Origin: Nitrospinia bacterium
GTDB lineage: Bacteria; Nitrospinota; Nitrospinia; Nitrospinales; JAJDAT01
Direction of reading: 5' to 3'
DNA length: 64,000 bases
NCBI GenBank assembly: GCA_029261715.1
Contig: JAJDAT010000038.1
Span: forward strand, 124,001-188,000
Each line of letters opens with the position of its first letter. The first letter of the stretch is position 1. The position numbers and the translations under genes are program-made. This document shows positions 29,101 through 36,049 of this stretch, one piece after another. The notes below the pieces were generated by a model. It was not told where the DNA came from. It ran no database searches and saw only the letters and a list, made by a program, of their open reading frames with translations.

Positions 29101-29766
29101 GTTGATCAAAAAAGAGCTTCTAATTATTTGAAGATGAGTAAAGCAATTCTTGTAGATTCTGATTTAAATAAAAAATATAAGTGTATGTTAGATATAGCAA
29201 AACTTAATTTTGACGTTCTTACCTTAAATAAAAAAGGGACGAAAGCCCTAAATAAATCTCTTGAAAATATTTTCCATAAGTCCCAAAACGTTTATTTTGA
29301 ATCGATTAAACTGGGTCTAGGCATGGAAATAGCCGCTTCAGCTCTTTTATGTGGTTCTTTGAAAGCCTTAATGAAAGATAGATCGGCATATGATTGGTTT
29401 ATGGAAGCTATTAATATTACTTTTACTAAAAGTTATTATGAGATGCTTTGGAAAGCACATTTAAACCTAAGTCAATACTGCTTGGGAGATAAAAGCTTTA
29501 ATGAAGACGCTTATCAACACGCAATTTATGTTTATAAATATATAATTGAAGATGATTTATTTCAACGCGATCCTTTGGAAAGACAATGGCGTACGAGAAA
29601 AATGGAACGCCCTATCGCGCAGCTTTATAGAGTTTTGAAAAATTTTAATGATCCAAACGCGGATACTCTTAAAGTGAACTTTGCATGCATAAAGAGAAAT
29701 AATAGATTTTTATCTAAAAATATTGAGTTTTTGAAATTAGATAAAAGTGAATATTTTCTTTTTTAA
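26122..29766 (+). CDS. Mrr-like nuclease / STAND-type NTPase / helical-repeat protein (Avs-like candidate)
   Basis: A 1214-residue protein whose domain order resembles antiviral STAND (Avs) proteins. Residues about 35-130 look like an Mrr-type PD-(D/E)xK nuclease: Glu43 (LFEVVAASL), Asp71 (GDNGIDFSG) and Gln95-x-Lys97 (GGQCKA). A beta-rich linker of unknown type follows (about 200-340). The NTPase has Walker A GYGGNGKS (369-376) and an AAA_16-like Walker B LHLSDMHW (Asp492). Residues about 700-1150 look like helical TPR-type repeats. It starts at ATG with AAGG 7 nt upstream. It is more AT-rich than its neighbours and lies at the left end of an inverted-repeat-bounded segment. Family knowledge suggests target sensing through the repeats and DNA cleavage by the nuclease; no close relative is recognised, and a regulator of another kind is possible. 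Confidence 0.75.
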   Translation: MSKEKVPKNAVEVWKLMRSYTESIPKCIRPSEHNKKRKFQLFEVVAASLFSILNNSIKWTVTPVQGDNGIDFSGEIEIIPKSKFIEPAKMILGGQCKALDLDRKNKIDIIGQFSTDFFRMKESINPNFFSCLIACLNGKFKPKDLSEAKASFQRQLAVNTEVLGLEQVEHLIKENYRKIRPVITKSSLSKEKIKTIDSYFSTIDKITKNDLSVDLSIACDGKAQSGIPFKCNISINSHYLSSGRINLIYRKHKTYLSESGKDSEDSIKVLSPKQIIEKKGFDVNVEWNQKYVLNLTFLSYLTGEIELGFLDIFDKDNFVDSISLGLIHLSDTFTPPFFWTNKNREYSINFERILENAFSGEFNPIAVLGYGGNGKSRFCQELGFISETKGAEFASLSHQNNFENPYGIIRDILSALCVPLNDVESPLDTVKRVIHSNSPSLAQKSEPTLEVIFSIKNTEQSTFADHSVIVTVLIFLLRLKALNKTFVLHLSDMHWCHGQVLQLFIELIKQIKFSGNNKHSRIIIIFEGRISEINTKTKDLNKKFDFSSASFENFVNSNIQNQFLISSLTRIESFKFLKNFFEFQDRFNPKLTKKLIPHQSDLLENIVLLANGNPFYMIEIIRSLRDKGFIRKNNRTGRLFLIKKLPKNFHIPVNVELMIKARFKYLSRNNPQLANLIQAVALIKNRIEFDLYKKLIKKIGNGISNDDVEKTEFLFFEETSFGNIKFRHELYFQTIRNIKLDEYIKEKVVEVYLKFLNCKDSELPLINLEKALVLKESKSFDFQKIKHFLVRASNQAQKRKETILLTRVLSELIKLFGPIDDSLEKPIDVNLEISRIIRSYAELNLWHGDREESVKQLEELIDHLNRVKEKTKANCLYENFFEFEYELNMTKVQYANALMNQFKSHKAIETILGSLPSIKSSYSQTSGVSEKILKNQWSDLLSLSFNRLGVAYKIEGCIDESIKAHLDSFESFISKNKEAKFGIYFDLARTYCLVDQKRASNYLKMSKAILVDSDLNKKYKCMLDIAKLNFDVLTLNKKGTKALNKSLENIFHKSQNVYFESIKLGLGMEIAASALLCGSLKALMKDRSAYDWFMEAINITFTKSYYEMLWKAHLNLSQYCLGDKSFNEDAYQHAIYVYKYIIEDDLFQRDPLERQWRTRKMERPIAQLYRVLKNFNDPNADTLKVNFACIKRNNRFLSKNIEFLKLDKSEYFLF

Positions 29767-29774
29767 ATTATATA

Positions 29775-30605
29775 CTAATAGTTTCCTGTTTTAATATTTA
29801 GTATTTTTTTTGACCATTGGTTCAATACATAATGGAATTTCAAAAACAAATGAGAAATTCGCATTAATTGATTTGCTAATTGTTTTCTGAAAAAGTTTTC
29901 ATTTTTTACATTTACTTTATTTAATTGCCAAAAAACAGCTGGTTTTATTTCTCCTACCCCATCTAATTGCGAAGAATAATAAAATAGAGCTAATGATTTC
30001 CGAAAACTGTTTTTTATAGGTTTTGATATACCATGAATGGCTTTTGATGAAGTCTCAAAAAGAATAACCTGTCCTTTCTTAGGTAGAATATCTTTTTTTA
30101 CTTTATTACCTTCCCATAGCTCTAAAGCTCCGTAATTATAATTATTCCATTGTTCATTCAAATAAATAATAAGAGTTAACTTTCTTTTTAGGTTTGGGAT
30201 ATTACTAAATTGAAAATCTGCATGTGGCGTTAAAAAGCTATTTGGTTCCATACATTGTAGACCTGCTCCGAATAAATGAGGATCAGGAAGTAAATTCTTA
30301 TTATTTGAAACTATTTCTAGCCATTTAATCACAGGGCCGCTTTGTAGTTCAAAAATCAATTGCCGTATTGACATGGGCATTTCTAAGATATCATTAAATG
30401 AATATTTCCCTTTTTGTAATTCGTGACCAACATTTTTCCATGCGCTTTGTTGTAAACTTGGAAATGATTCAATTATTTTATTTAATTTTTGTTCATGTAA
30501 GAATTGAGAGAATACAATATGTTTAAAGGGATCGGCTTTCTTAAATTCTTCTGCATCTTTTTTAGCTCTTGATACTAAATATTCTATATTTATGTATTCA
30601 AGCAT
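29775..30605 (-). CDS. 2-oxoglutarate/Fe(II)-dependent oxygenase
   Basis: Double-stranded beta-helix dioxygenase of 276 residues. The iron ligands His128-x-Asp130 (TPHADF) and His191 (AIHGISKP) are present, and Arg202 (FRKSLALFYYS) fits 2-oxoglutarate binding. The HADF/HGI/FRxSLALFYY set is typical of the prolyl-4-hydroxylase-like branch, often seen near glycan genes. Its start overlaps the glycosyltransferase stop by 16 bp, so the two are coupled and presumably act on one substrate. The substrate is unknown. It converges on the STAND gene with only 8 bp between the stops. Confidence 0.85.
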   Translation of the reverse strand: MLEYINIEYLVSRAKKDAEEFKKADPFKHIVFSQFLHEQKLNKIIESFPSLQQSAWKNVGHELQKGKYSFNDILEMPMSIRQLIFELQSGPVIKWLEIVSNNKNLLPDPHLFGAGLQCMEPNSFLTPHADFQFSNIPNLKRKLTLIIYLNEQWNNYNYGALELWEGNKVKKDILPKKGQVILFETSSKAIHGISKPIKNSFRKSLALFYYSSQLDGVGEIKPAVFWQLNKVNVKNENFFRKQLANQLMRISHLFLKFHYVLNQWSKKILNIKTGNY

Positions 30606-31735
30606 AAATCTGAAGTCTTGATTATATTTGCGAAATGATCAATGACATATTCGTTATCAAGCAAATTTAATCTACAATTAAACCAATATTTATTTTTATC
30701 TAATTGCGGAAATTGATCGACTACATAGAAAAAACGTTTCGATTCTGATAAAAAGTTCAAGGGAAGGATTAAAGGCAAGTACAATTGATAATTAGGATTG
30801 GAAGTTTGCCTAAAATTAAAAACTTTTAAATTGCCTGTAGATTTTAACTTTTGTTTGATAAAAGAAATTATTCCTTTATCTAATAAACCTCTCGATAGGT
30901 TAATGATTGCCCAATTATTTATTTCTATTTTTTTTTCTGACTGAAATTGATTCTTCCACGACTCTAGGAGATACTTAAGCATATCCTGTTCGATTTTATT
31001 GCCCCAATCTGTCCAAAAACGAGCTTCATTACTCTCATCTAAGGAAAACCTTGGGGTTCCAGATAAACTTTCCCAATGGTAAGAAATCGATTGAGAATCA
31101 ACAATGATTTTTAAACCGTTTTTCCTAACTCTAAGGCAATAATCGATATCCTCATTTCGGTTAAAGTAAAATGGATTTAAGTTTCCAGTTGCTTGCCATA
31201 CTTTAGATGGAATACATACTTGCGCAAAAGTTGTAGCTTGAACTTCTCTATTTTTATTTACTAAAGAGTTTGAATAAGGGGAATTTAAGAAAAAATGATA
31301 TTTTTTGATATCAGAAAACCCAACCCCAATATGTTGAATTCTTCCAGTTTGAGGGTAAATCAGTTTTGACCCGATTATTCCGCAGTCTTTTGTGTCTCCC
31401 AGGGTTTTAATCATGGAGTTTAAAGAATCTTTTTGGAGTATCAAATCTGTGTTGAGGATAAAATAATATTTTCCCTGTGCCTTTGAAACTCCAAAATTTA
31501 CTGCGTTAGCATATCCTTCCGGGAATTCATTCCTATAAAAAAGGAAGTTTTTCTTTTTTAAATCATTTGGAATCGTTTCTTTTATATTTTCAGTAGAACC
31601 ATCATCCACAACTATAAGCTCAAAATTTTTCGAAATAGACGTTTTAATATTTTTCCAAAATTGAGGTAAAAAATTAATTCCATTGTGAACAGGTACAACA
31701 ATGCTAACTTCTGGTTTTGAGTTTTTAGCTACCAT
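30590..31735 (-). CDS. Family 2 glycosyltransferase
   Basis: GT-A fold glycosyltransferase of 381 residues. The N-terminal domain has VSIVVPVHNG (residues 10-19), LIVVDDGSTE and the metal-site-like FILNTDLIL; a downstream NRNEDIDYCLRVRKNG segment matches the rhamnosyltransferase-type GT2 group. The last 120 residues are unassigned. It starts at ATG 9 nt from the right repeat arm, whose AGGA may serve as ribosome site. Coupled to the 2OG oxygenase gene, it probably modifies a surface glycan (inference). Confidence 0.88.
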   Translation of the reverse strand: MVAKNSKPEVSIVVPVHNGINFLPQFWKNIKTSISKNFELIVVDDGSTENIKETIPNDLKKKNFLFYRNEFPEGYANAVNFGVSKAQGKYYFILNTDLILQKDSLNSMIKTLGDTKDCGIIGSKLIYPQTGRIQHIGVGFSDIKKYHFFLNSPYSNSLVNKNREVQATTFAQVCIPSKVWQATGNLNPFYFNRNEDIDYCLRVRKNGLKIIVDSQSISYHWESLSGTPRFSLDESNEARFWTDWGNKIEQDMLKYLLESWKNQFQSEKKIEINNWAIINLSRGLLDKGIISFIKQKLKSTGNLKVFNFRQTSNPNYQLYLPLILPLNFLSESKRFFYVVDQFPQLDKNKYWFNCRLNLLDNEYVIDHFANIIKTSDLCLNT

Positions 31736-31744
31736 TTTTATACA

Positions 31745-31763
31745 TAATTCCTAGTTATCCATA
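31745..31763 (-). repeat. Right arm of 19-bp perfect inverted repeat
   Basis: This is the exact reverse complement of 26093-26111. It sits 9 nt upstream of the glycosyltransferase start, as the left arm sits 10 nt upstream of the STAND start. On this side ATAA/TTAT arms around CTAGGAA make a slightly better core palindrome. Together the arms bound 5,671 bp. Confidence 0.8.
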
Positions 31764-31780
31764 TTATTAAAATAATTTAT

Positions 31781-31891
31781 CTAAGAATAATTTTTTAATT
31801 TATCTTTTTCAACAAAAATTATTGGATAAGCAAACTTTTTATCACTATCCAAATATTTTAAAGCATCATTTAAGGCAACTATAATTTTGAT
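31781..31891 (-). pseudogene. Short open fragment abutting the right repeat arm
   Basis: A 36-codon frame (ending PIIFVEKDKLKNYS then TAG) begins directly after an in-frame TAA with no start codon. It stops 17 bp before the right repeat arm. The sequence looks protein-like, not random, and could be the tail of a gene cut off by rearrangement at the repeat. I do not recognise the family. Confidence 0.3.
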
Positions 31892-32240
31892 TTAGTTTGA
31901 ATTGGAAAGGGTTAAAGCTTGGTTTTCACTTTTTATTCGCTAAAATAAATTAATCCATCAAGTAGACAGAAAACCTTTTCATTTAAGTAAAAAAACATGA
32001 CGAAAAAGCAAAAGGAGCTATTTAGTCGAGAAAGGCAAATCATATTGCCTATCTTTCCTAACTGTACTTTAGAGGAAAAACGCTAGAAAGATTAGATATT
32101 AGTGTGTGCCCCCTCCCATAATCAATTTTTGGGATCATAATCCTCTATACGGTCTGCAAACAGTTTAGCAAGGTATGTAAATCAAGTCGTTCCAGCTAAT
32201 GGGATAATAGCTTCTTATTCATCGCCAACCACTAACCCCC

Positions 32241-32278
32241 TGAAAATAAAAAACCCTCTCCCTAAATAGGGAGAGGGT
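32241..32278 (-). terminator. Intrinsic terminator after the lipoprotein operon
   Basis: accctctccct (32253-32263), a 4-nt loop and the complement agggagagggt form an 11-bp stem. On the minus strand it is followed by a T-rich run. It lies about 50 bp after the stop of the 303-residue lipoprotein and ends that leftward operon. Confidence 0.85.
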
Positions 32279-32329
32279 CAATCAAACTTTAGTATCAAAC
32301 AAATATATTAAAAGTAAATTCCAGCTTTA

Positions 32330-33241
32330 CTACTTTGAACCGCCACAAATACTGTCTCCAAGAAACATCTTACAAAGCCCAATAAAAATGCCATCGTAAT
32401 TAGCAGCTTCTAGATGTGTAAACAAAGATGTAACATCCGCTTTAGCGCTTTTAAAGATGGATTTAAAGGTACCGACACTGTCTTCTAATTTCTTTATTTC
32501 ATCTTCAACGCCTTTATAATAGCCTTGAAATTTTTCAACTTTTTCTTTAACTGCCGCAATTTCATTTTTTAAACTTTCAGCTACGTCTCCCTGATCATCT
32601 TTTACAAGGGCAATTAAATTAGCTAATCTAACTTGATAAACGTTGTGTTTATTACCGTCAAAGTGATTTTGATCGTTATCAAAAGCGACTACAGCTTTTG
32701 ACTTGTGAACGCCAAATTCACCGAAACGACCACCTGGACCACGATTGGGCGTGGTATCTGAAGGTGTATATCCTGCATCCCAAACACTTTTACCAATCAT
32801 ATTTTTTTTATCTTCATCCAAGCGTCTAGATAAAATATTTGCAGCTTCACCAGAAGCAAAGTTTTGGTAAAGAGTAAAACCTTCAATCGTTTTTGATTTT
32901 AAATCAAATAAGCTTAGTACCGAAAGAGCTTCCCCTGAATGACCTCCAGCATTAACTGTGTCATCTGTGGAGGGTGGATTGCCTTGAAAACAAGCCTTAG
33001 TCAAGTCCCCTTTTTTTCCTGCCTCATCATCTTTATAAGGACAGGCAGGGGGAACAATAGCAACCACCGTCCGCTCTAAACCTAAATTAACGCTTAGCGG
33101 TTCAAGAGTATCTGTAGGGTTGGCTTTAATCTGCAAGCCTACGTGAGTTCCTTCGTGATACAAAAGAGTATTTTTAGTAAGGCCGCAACCTCCAAAAAGA
33201 ATCCCGCTTATTAACAAAAGAATCCATTCTTTATGTTTCAT
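32330..33241 (-). CDS. Lipoprotein of unknown function (long paralogue)
   Basis: A 303-residue predicted lipoprotein with lipobox FGGC (Cys19). I do not recognise the family. It shares two regions with the 154-residue lipoprotein next door: the N-terminal LLYHEGTHVGLQIKA...ERTVVAIVPP part, and the later LFDLKS plus NFASGEAANILSR part. It extends with a charged, probably coiled region (about 215-265) and a C-terminal helix. A GGGG ribosome site precedes the ATG. It is last in a three-gene lipoprotein operon. It faces the periplasm or cell surface; its role is unknown. Confidence 0.75.
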   Translation of the reverse strand: MKHKEWILLLISGILFGGCGLTKNTLLYHEGTHVGLQIKANPTDTLEPLSVNLGLERTVVAIVPPACPYKDDEAGKKGDLTKACFQGNPPSTDDTVNAGGHSGEALSVLSLFDLKSKTIEGFTLYQNFASGEAANILSRRLDEDKKNMIGKSVWDAGYTPSDTTPNRGPGGRFGEFGVHKSKAVVAFDNDQNHFDGNKHNVYQVRLANLIALVKDDQGDVAESLKNEIAAVKEKVEKFQGYYKGVEDEIKKLEDSVGTFKSIFKSAKADVTSLFTHLEAANYDGIFIGLCKMFLGDSICGGSK

Positions 33242-33341
33242 TATATATCCCCTTTCATGTTTTAGTCGTGGGGTAAAACCAAATCAAATAAGATATGATC
33301 CTAATAGTTTTTATTGATTATTAATTAACTTAAAACTTACT

Positions 33342-33806
33342 TTATTTCTTCTGCTTTCCGTCTAGGGCGTCAATTCCTCCAGGAACCCTGGCCAAATTTT
33401 GGGCAGCTTCTCCAGTTGCAAAATGTAGCTTTATTTGAGTGCCTCCTAACCAACTGATATCGAATAAACCTTTGGATATAACTGACATTGCCTTTGGACA
33501 AACGGTTTTTCCTTTTGCCGTAGCTCCATTTTTTGATTCAGTTTTACTATCAACACATTGAGGATTAGTCCCTTTTGAACCTTTACTAGCAAGTACTCTA
33601 GATTTAGGGATAATTGTAGTAGTCTCTCTATCATAACCAAAACTAGCGTCTAAACTTCCTGGTTCTACAGAGCCCTTCGCATTAAATCCAAAACTTAGAT
33701 CCTCGTAAAAAATTAGATGGGATGGGTCTTTAGTCGCACACCCACTAGCAAAAATAAAAGCTAGAATAAACACCGAATTAAGGAGCGCCATTGCAAGTTT
33801 TTTCAT
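33342..33806 (-). CDS. Lipoprotein of unknown function (short paralogue)
   Basis: A 154-residue predicted lipoprotein with lipobox ASGC (Cys23). It resembles the first half of the 303-residue neighbour. IFYEDLSFGFNAKGS then DRETTTIIP match the N-terminal beta strands, and LFDISWLGG then HFATGEAAQNLAR match the later SGEAA motif. It lacks the coiled C-terminal half. The GGAG ribosome site is good. The gene starts inside the preceding lipoprotein gene (29-bp overlap), so the three are coupled. No function is recognised. Confidence 0.75.
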   Translation of the reverse strand: MKKLAMALLNSVFILAFIFASGCATKDPSHLIFYEDLSFGFNAKGSVEPGSLDASFGYDRETTTIIPKSRVLASKGSKGTNPQCVDSKTESKNGATAKGKTVCPKAMSVISKGLFDISWLGGTQIKLHFATGEAAQNLARVPGGIDALDGKQKK

Positions 33807-34287
33807 ATTCCTTCTCCTTTTTTAAAATTAGGACACAAGTTTTGGCAGGATCGTCGGGAATATAATCTAAATGAACCACCCTACTATCTCCGAAACTCGG
33901 ACCAACTACTATAAGGTTGTCGCTGTAACCGACATTAAATTTATTAAAAAGATCAAGCATTTCCGCTTCAATCCCTAGATTCGCTCGTTTTATTGCACCT
34001 ACTTCACCTTCAGGTAAAGGAGCTCTAAAAAATTTCCACTCTTGTTCCCCAGATCGAGTCTCTCCTTTAGGCTTTGGAAACAAATAGGTGGCATTACGCG
34101 CCCCCAAACTGAAACCTTTATCTATAGAATCCGTACGTATCTGAGCGCCAATGGAATAAACGTCGACGACAACAGCTGTCGGCGTATAAGTATACCTCCC
34201 GACCAAAGTTCCATAATTACCGACGGAACAACTGGAAGAAAAACATATGACTAAAATAAAAATTGTAAAATATTTTAGTTTTTCCAT
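33778..34287 (-). CDS. Lipoprotein of unknown function
   Basis: A 169-residue predicted lipoprotein with lipobox SSSC (Cys20) and a beta-rich body. I do not recognise it. It is first of a three-gene leftward operon and overlaps the next gene by 29 bp. Only weak resemblance to the other two is visible. The repeated VVxxxY/YxxG pattern suggests a beta-barrel or beta-sandwich envelope protein, which is inference. Its promoter should lie in the AT-rich gap to the right. Confidence 0.7.
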   Translation of the reverse strand: MEKLKYFTIFILVICFSSSCSVGNYGTLVGRYTYTPTAVVVDVYSIGAQIRTDSIDKGFSLGARNATYLFPKPKGETRSGEQEWKFFRAPLPEGEVGAIKRANLGIEAEMLDLFNKFNVGYSDNLIVVGPSFGDSRVVHLDYIPDDPAKTCVLILKKEKEYEKTCNGAP

Positions 34288-34747
34288 GTGAAACTCTTTG
34301 TATTTTCGGAAATTGGATTTTTTGGTTCAAATAAATATTTTTATAACCCAAATACATATTTTCGTCAATCAAACATATCCGATTATTGAACTAATGGGTT
34401 ATTTATCAATAAGATAAAAACTATTGATAAACAAACGCTAAAACATTAATAAATTGAATAATATTGATTCTAAAAACATAATTATGACTACACATTTCAA
34501 AACCCTCAAAAACATGTCTGAAAAATGCTACAACCTATCCATATTTATTAATTAGCTAATTATTATTTATCACCATTAAGGAGTATTCCCCCTGTTTTCC
34601 ACTAGCGTCTTGATAACTCATCAATAGTATTTCTTTAAATTCAATTAGTTAGATTCCTAGAAGCCATTTGTATTTTTACAGTAAGTCTTATAAAATAAAT
34701 AAAGGACCATTTTGCCTTTTTTGCAATTAAGGGATTAAGTTTGATTC
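34288..34747. other. Divergent intergenic region
   Basis: These 460 bp lie between the leftward lipoprotein operon and the rightward receiver-kinase gene. The DNA is very AT-rich, with no open frame of note. It presumably contains back-to-back promoters; I cannot point to convincing -35/-10 pairs or operators. Confidence 0.5.
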
Positions 34748-35923
34748 ATGAGTTTTAGCAAGAAAATTTTAATTGTCGACGATTCGAAAACAAACCTGGC
34801 CGTTATTTCTAGTTTATTGAGTTCTAATAATTACGTCATCTCATTTGCCGTTAGCGGAGAAATGGCTTTAAAGATAGTCGAAAAGGCACCTCCTGAGCTA
34901 ATTTTAATGGACGTAATGATGCCAGGTATGAATGGATTTGAAACATGCAGAGAGCTTAAAAAAAATCCTGCTACAGAAAAAATTCCAGTTATTTTTGTCT
35001 CCGCGAACAACGATACAGAAAGTATTGTGCAAGGTTTTGAAGCAGGCGGCGTTGATTATGTCGGTAAACCTTTAGTTGAAAAAGAAATTTTGGCGCGTGT
35101 TGCGCTACACCTGGAAGTCGCCGAGTTAAGAAGTTCTCTAGAAGAAAAAGTACAAGTGCGAACTAAAGAATTAGAAAAAGCCAATAACCAATTAACTCAA
35201 TCTAAGGAAATAGTAGAAGCCGCATTAAGAGTGAAAAACGATTTTTTTGCACGAGTCAGTCATGAATTTCGAACGCCATTAAATGCTATCATTGGGTTTT
35301 CGGAACTTCTCCAAATGAACTTTGAAAACACGTTAACCGAAAATCAGATCAAAGATATCGATAACATTAATGATGCAGGGAAAGCCCTTCTCAAAATGTT
35401 TGAAAACATTTTAAAACTAACGGAACTAGAATCTGGCGATCTTGATTTAGATATTGAACCTGTAGAAATACTTCCTTTATGGAATCATGTAAATGATAGC
35501 TATTCAAATTGTGCACATGAAAAAAATATTGAGGTGATCACAGAAATTCCCGAAGAAAAAAATCCTTGCGTTTTGGCTGACCCTAGTAATTTACAATGGG
35601 TTTTTGAAGCCTTACTTTATAATGCAATCCTCTACAATAATCCTAATGGGAAAATTTGGTTTTCCAGTGAACCCGTCACTAATGGACACATTCGTTTAAA
35701 TATTAAAGATAATGGAACAGGGATTTCTGCCGAAAAACAAGAACGTATTTTTAAGTCAGTCAATACCTTCGACTCTGATTACGCTTCTGAAGAGGGTTTA
35801 GGCGTTAGCTTGACCGCTGCCCACAAACTTATAGGAAAAATGTCTGGTCAAATTGGATTTACTACTGAAGTTAACAAAGGAACTACATTCTTCCTCGAAT
35901 TGCCTTTGGCCCCTAAAGATTAG
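34748..35923 (+). CDS. Response-regulator receiver / histidine kinase hybrid (REC-HisKA-HATPase)
   Basis: Cytoplasmic signalling protein of 391 residues. An N-terminal receiver has Asp55 (LILMDVMMPGMNG) and the conserved Lys in VGKPL. A short coiled linker follows, then HisKA with His172 (RVSHEFRTPLNAIIGF) and an HATPase domain with DNGTGIS and GLGVSLTAAHKLI. Having the receiver first suggests it is controlled by another kinase; the two kinases downstream are candidates. No transmembrane segment is present. Separated by 126 bp from the CHASE kinase, it probably belongs to the same phosphorelay (inference). Confidence 0.92.
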   Translation: MSFSKKILIVDDSKTNLAVISSLLSSNNYVISFAVSGEMALKIVEKAPPELILMDVMMPGMNGFETCRELKKNPATEKIPVIFVSANNDTESIVQGFEAGGVDYVGKPLVEKEILARVALHLEVAELRSSLEEKVQVRTKELEKANNQLTQSKEIVEAALRVKNDFFARVSHEFRTPLNAIIGFSELLQMNFENTLTENQIKDIDNINDAGKALLKMFENILKLTELESGDLDLDIEPVEILPLWNHVNDSYSNCAHEKNIEVITEIPEEKNPCVLADPSNLQWVFEALLYNAILYNNPNGKIWFSSEPVTNGHIRLNIKDNGTGISAEKQERIFKSVNTFDSDYASEEGLGVSLTAAHKLIGKMSGQIGFTTEVNKGTTFFLELPLAPKD

Positions 35924-36049
35924 CTTTTATTAAAAGCCTTTTCTTATTTTTCAAGATACGTCATTATAGTTTTAAATACTTAACTCTCTTCCTAATCCCA
36001 TCTAATTTCAGTTAATAGATTATGTTTTAAACTGAAATTCTAAAAAACA

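Larger units (their letters stand above)
31764..32329. other. Intergenic region with gene remnant and weak promoter
   Basis: This 566-bp stretch holds a short remnant frame (separate entry), a terminator at its right end, and a weak promoter-like pair on the minus strand. The pair is TTGAAA at 31807-31812 and TATTCT at 31784-31789 with a 17-nt spacer, pointing toward the repeat arm and the glycosyltransferase. A 29-codon plus frame from 31997 shows no recognisable product. The rest looks non-coding. Confidence 0.45.

Noticed and set aside
26093-31763. Terminal inverted repeats of a transposon
   Set aside because: No transposase lies inside the repeats and no target-site duplication is seen outside them, so DNA inversion is preferred, but a defunct element is not fully excluded.
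31997-32086. 29-codon plus-strand frame
   Set aside because: Short, no ribosome site and no recognisable sequence.
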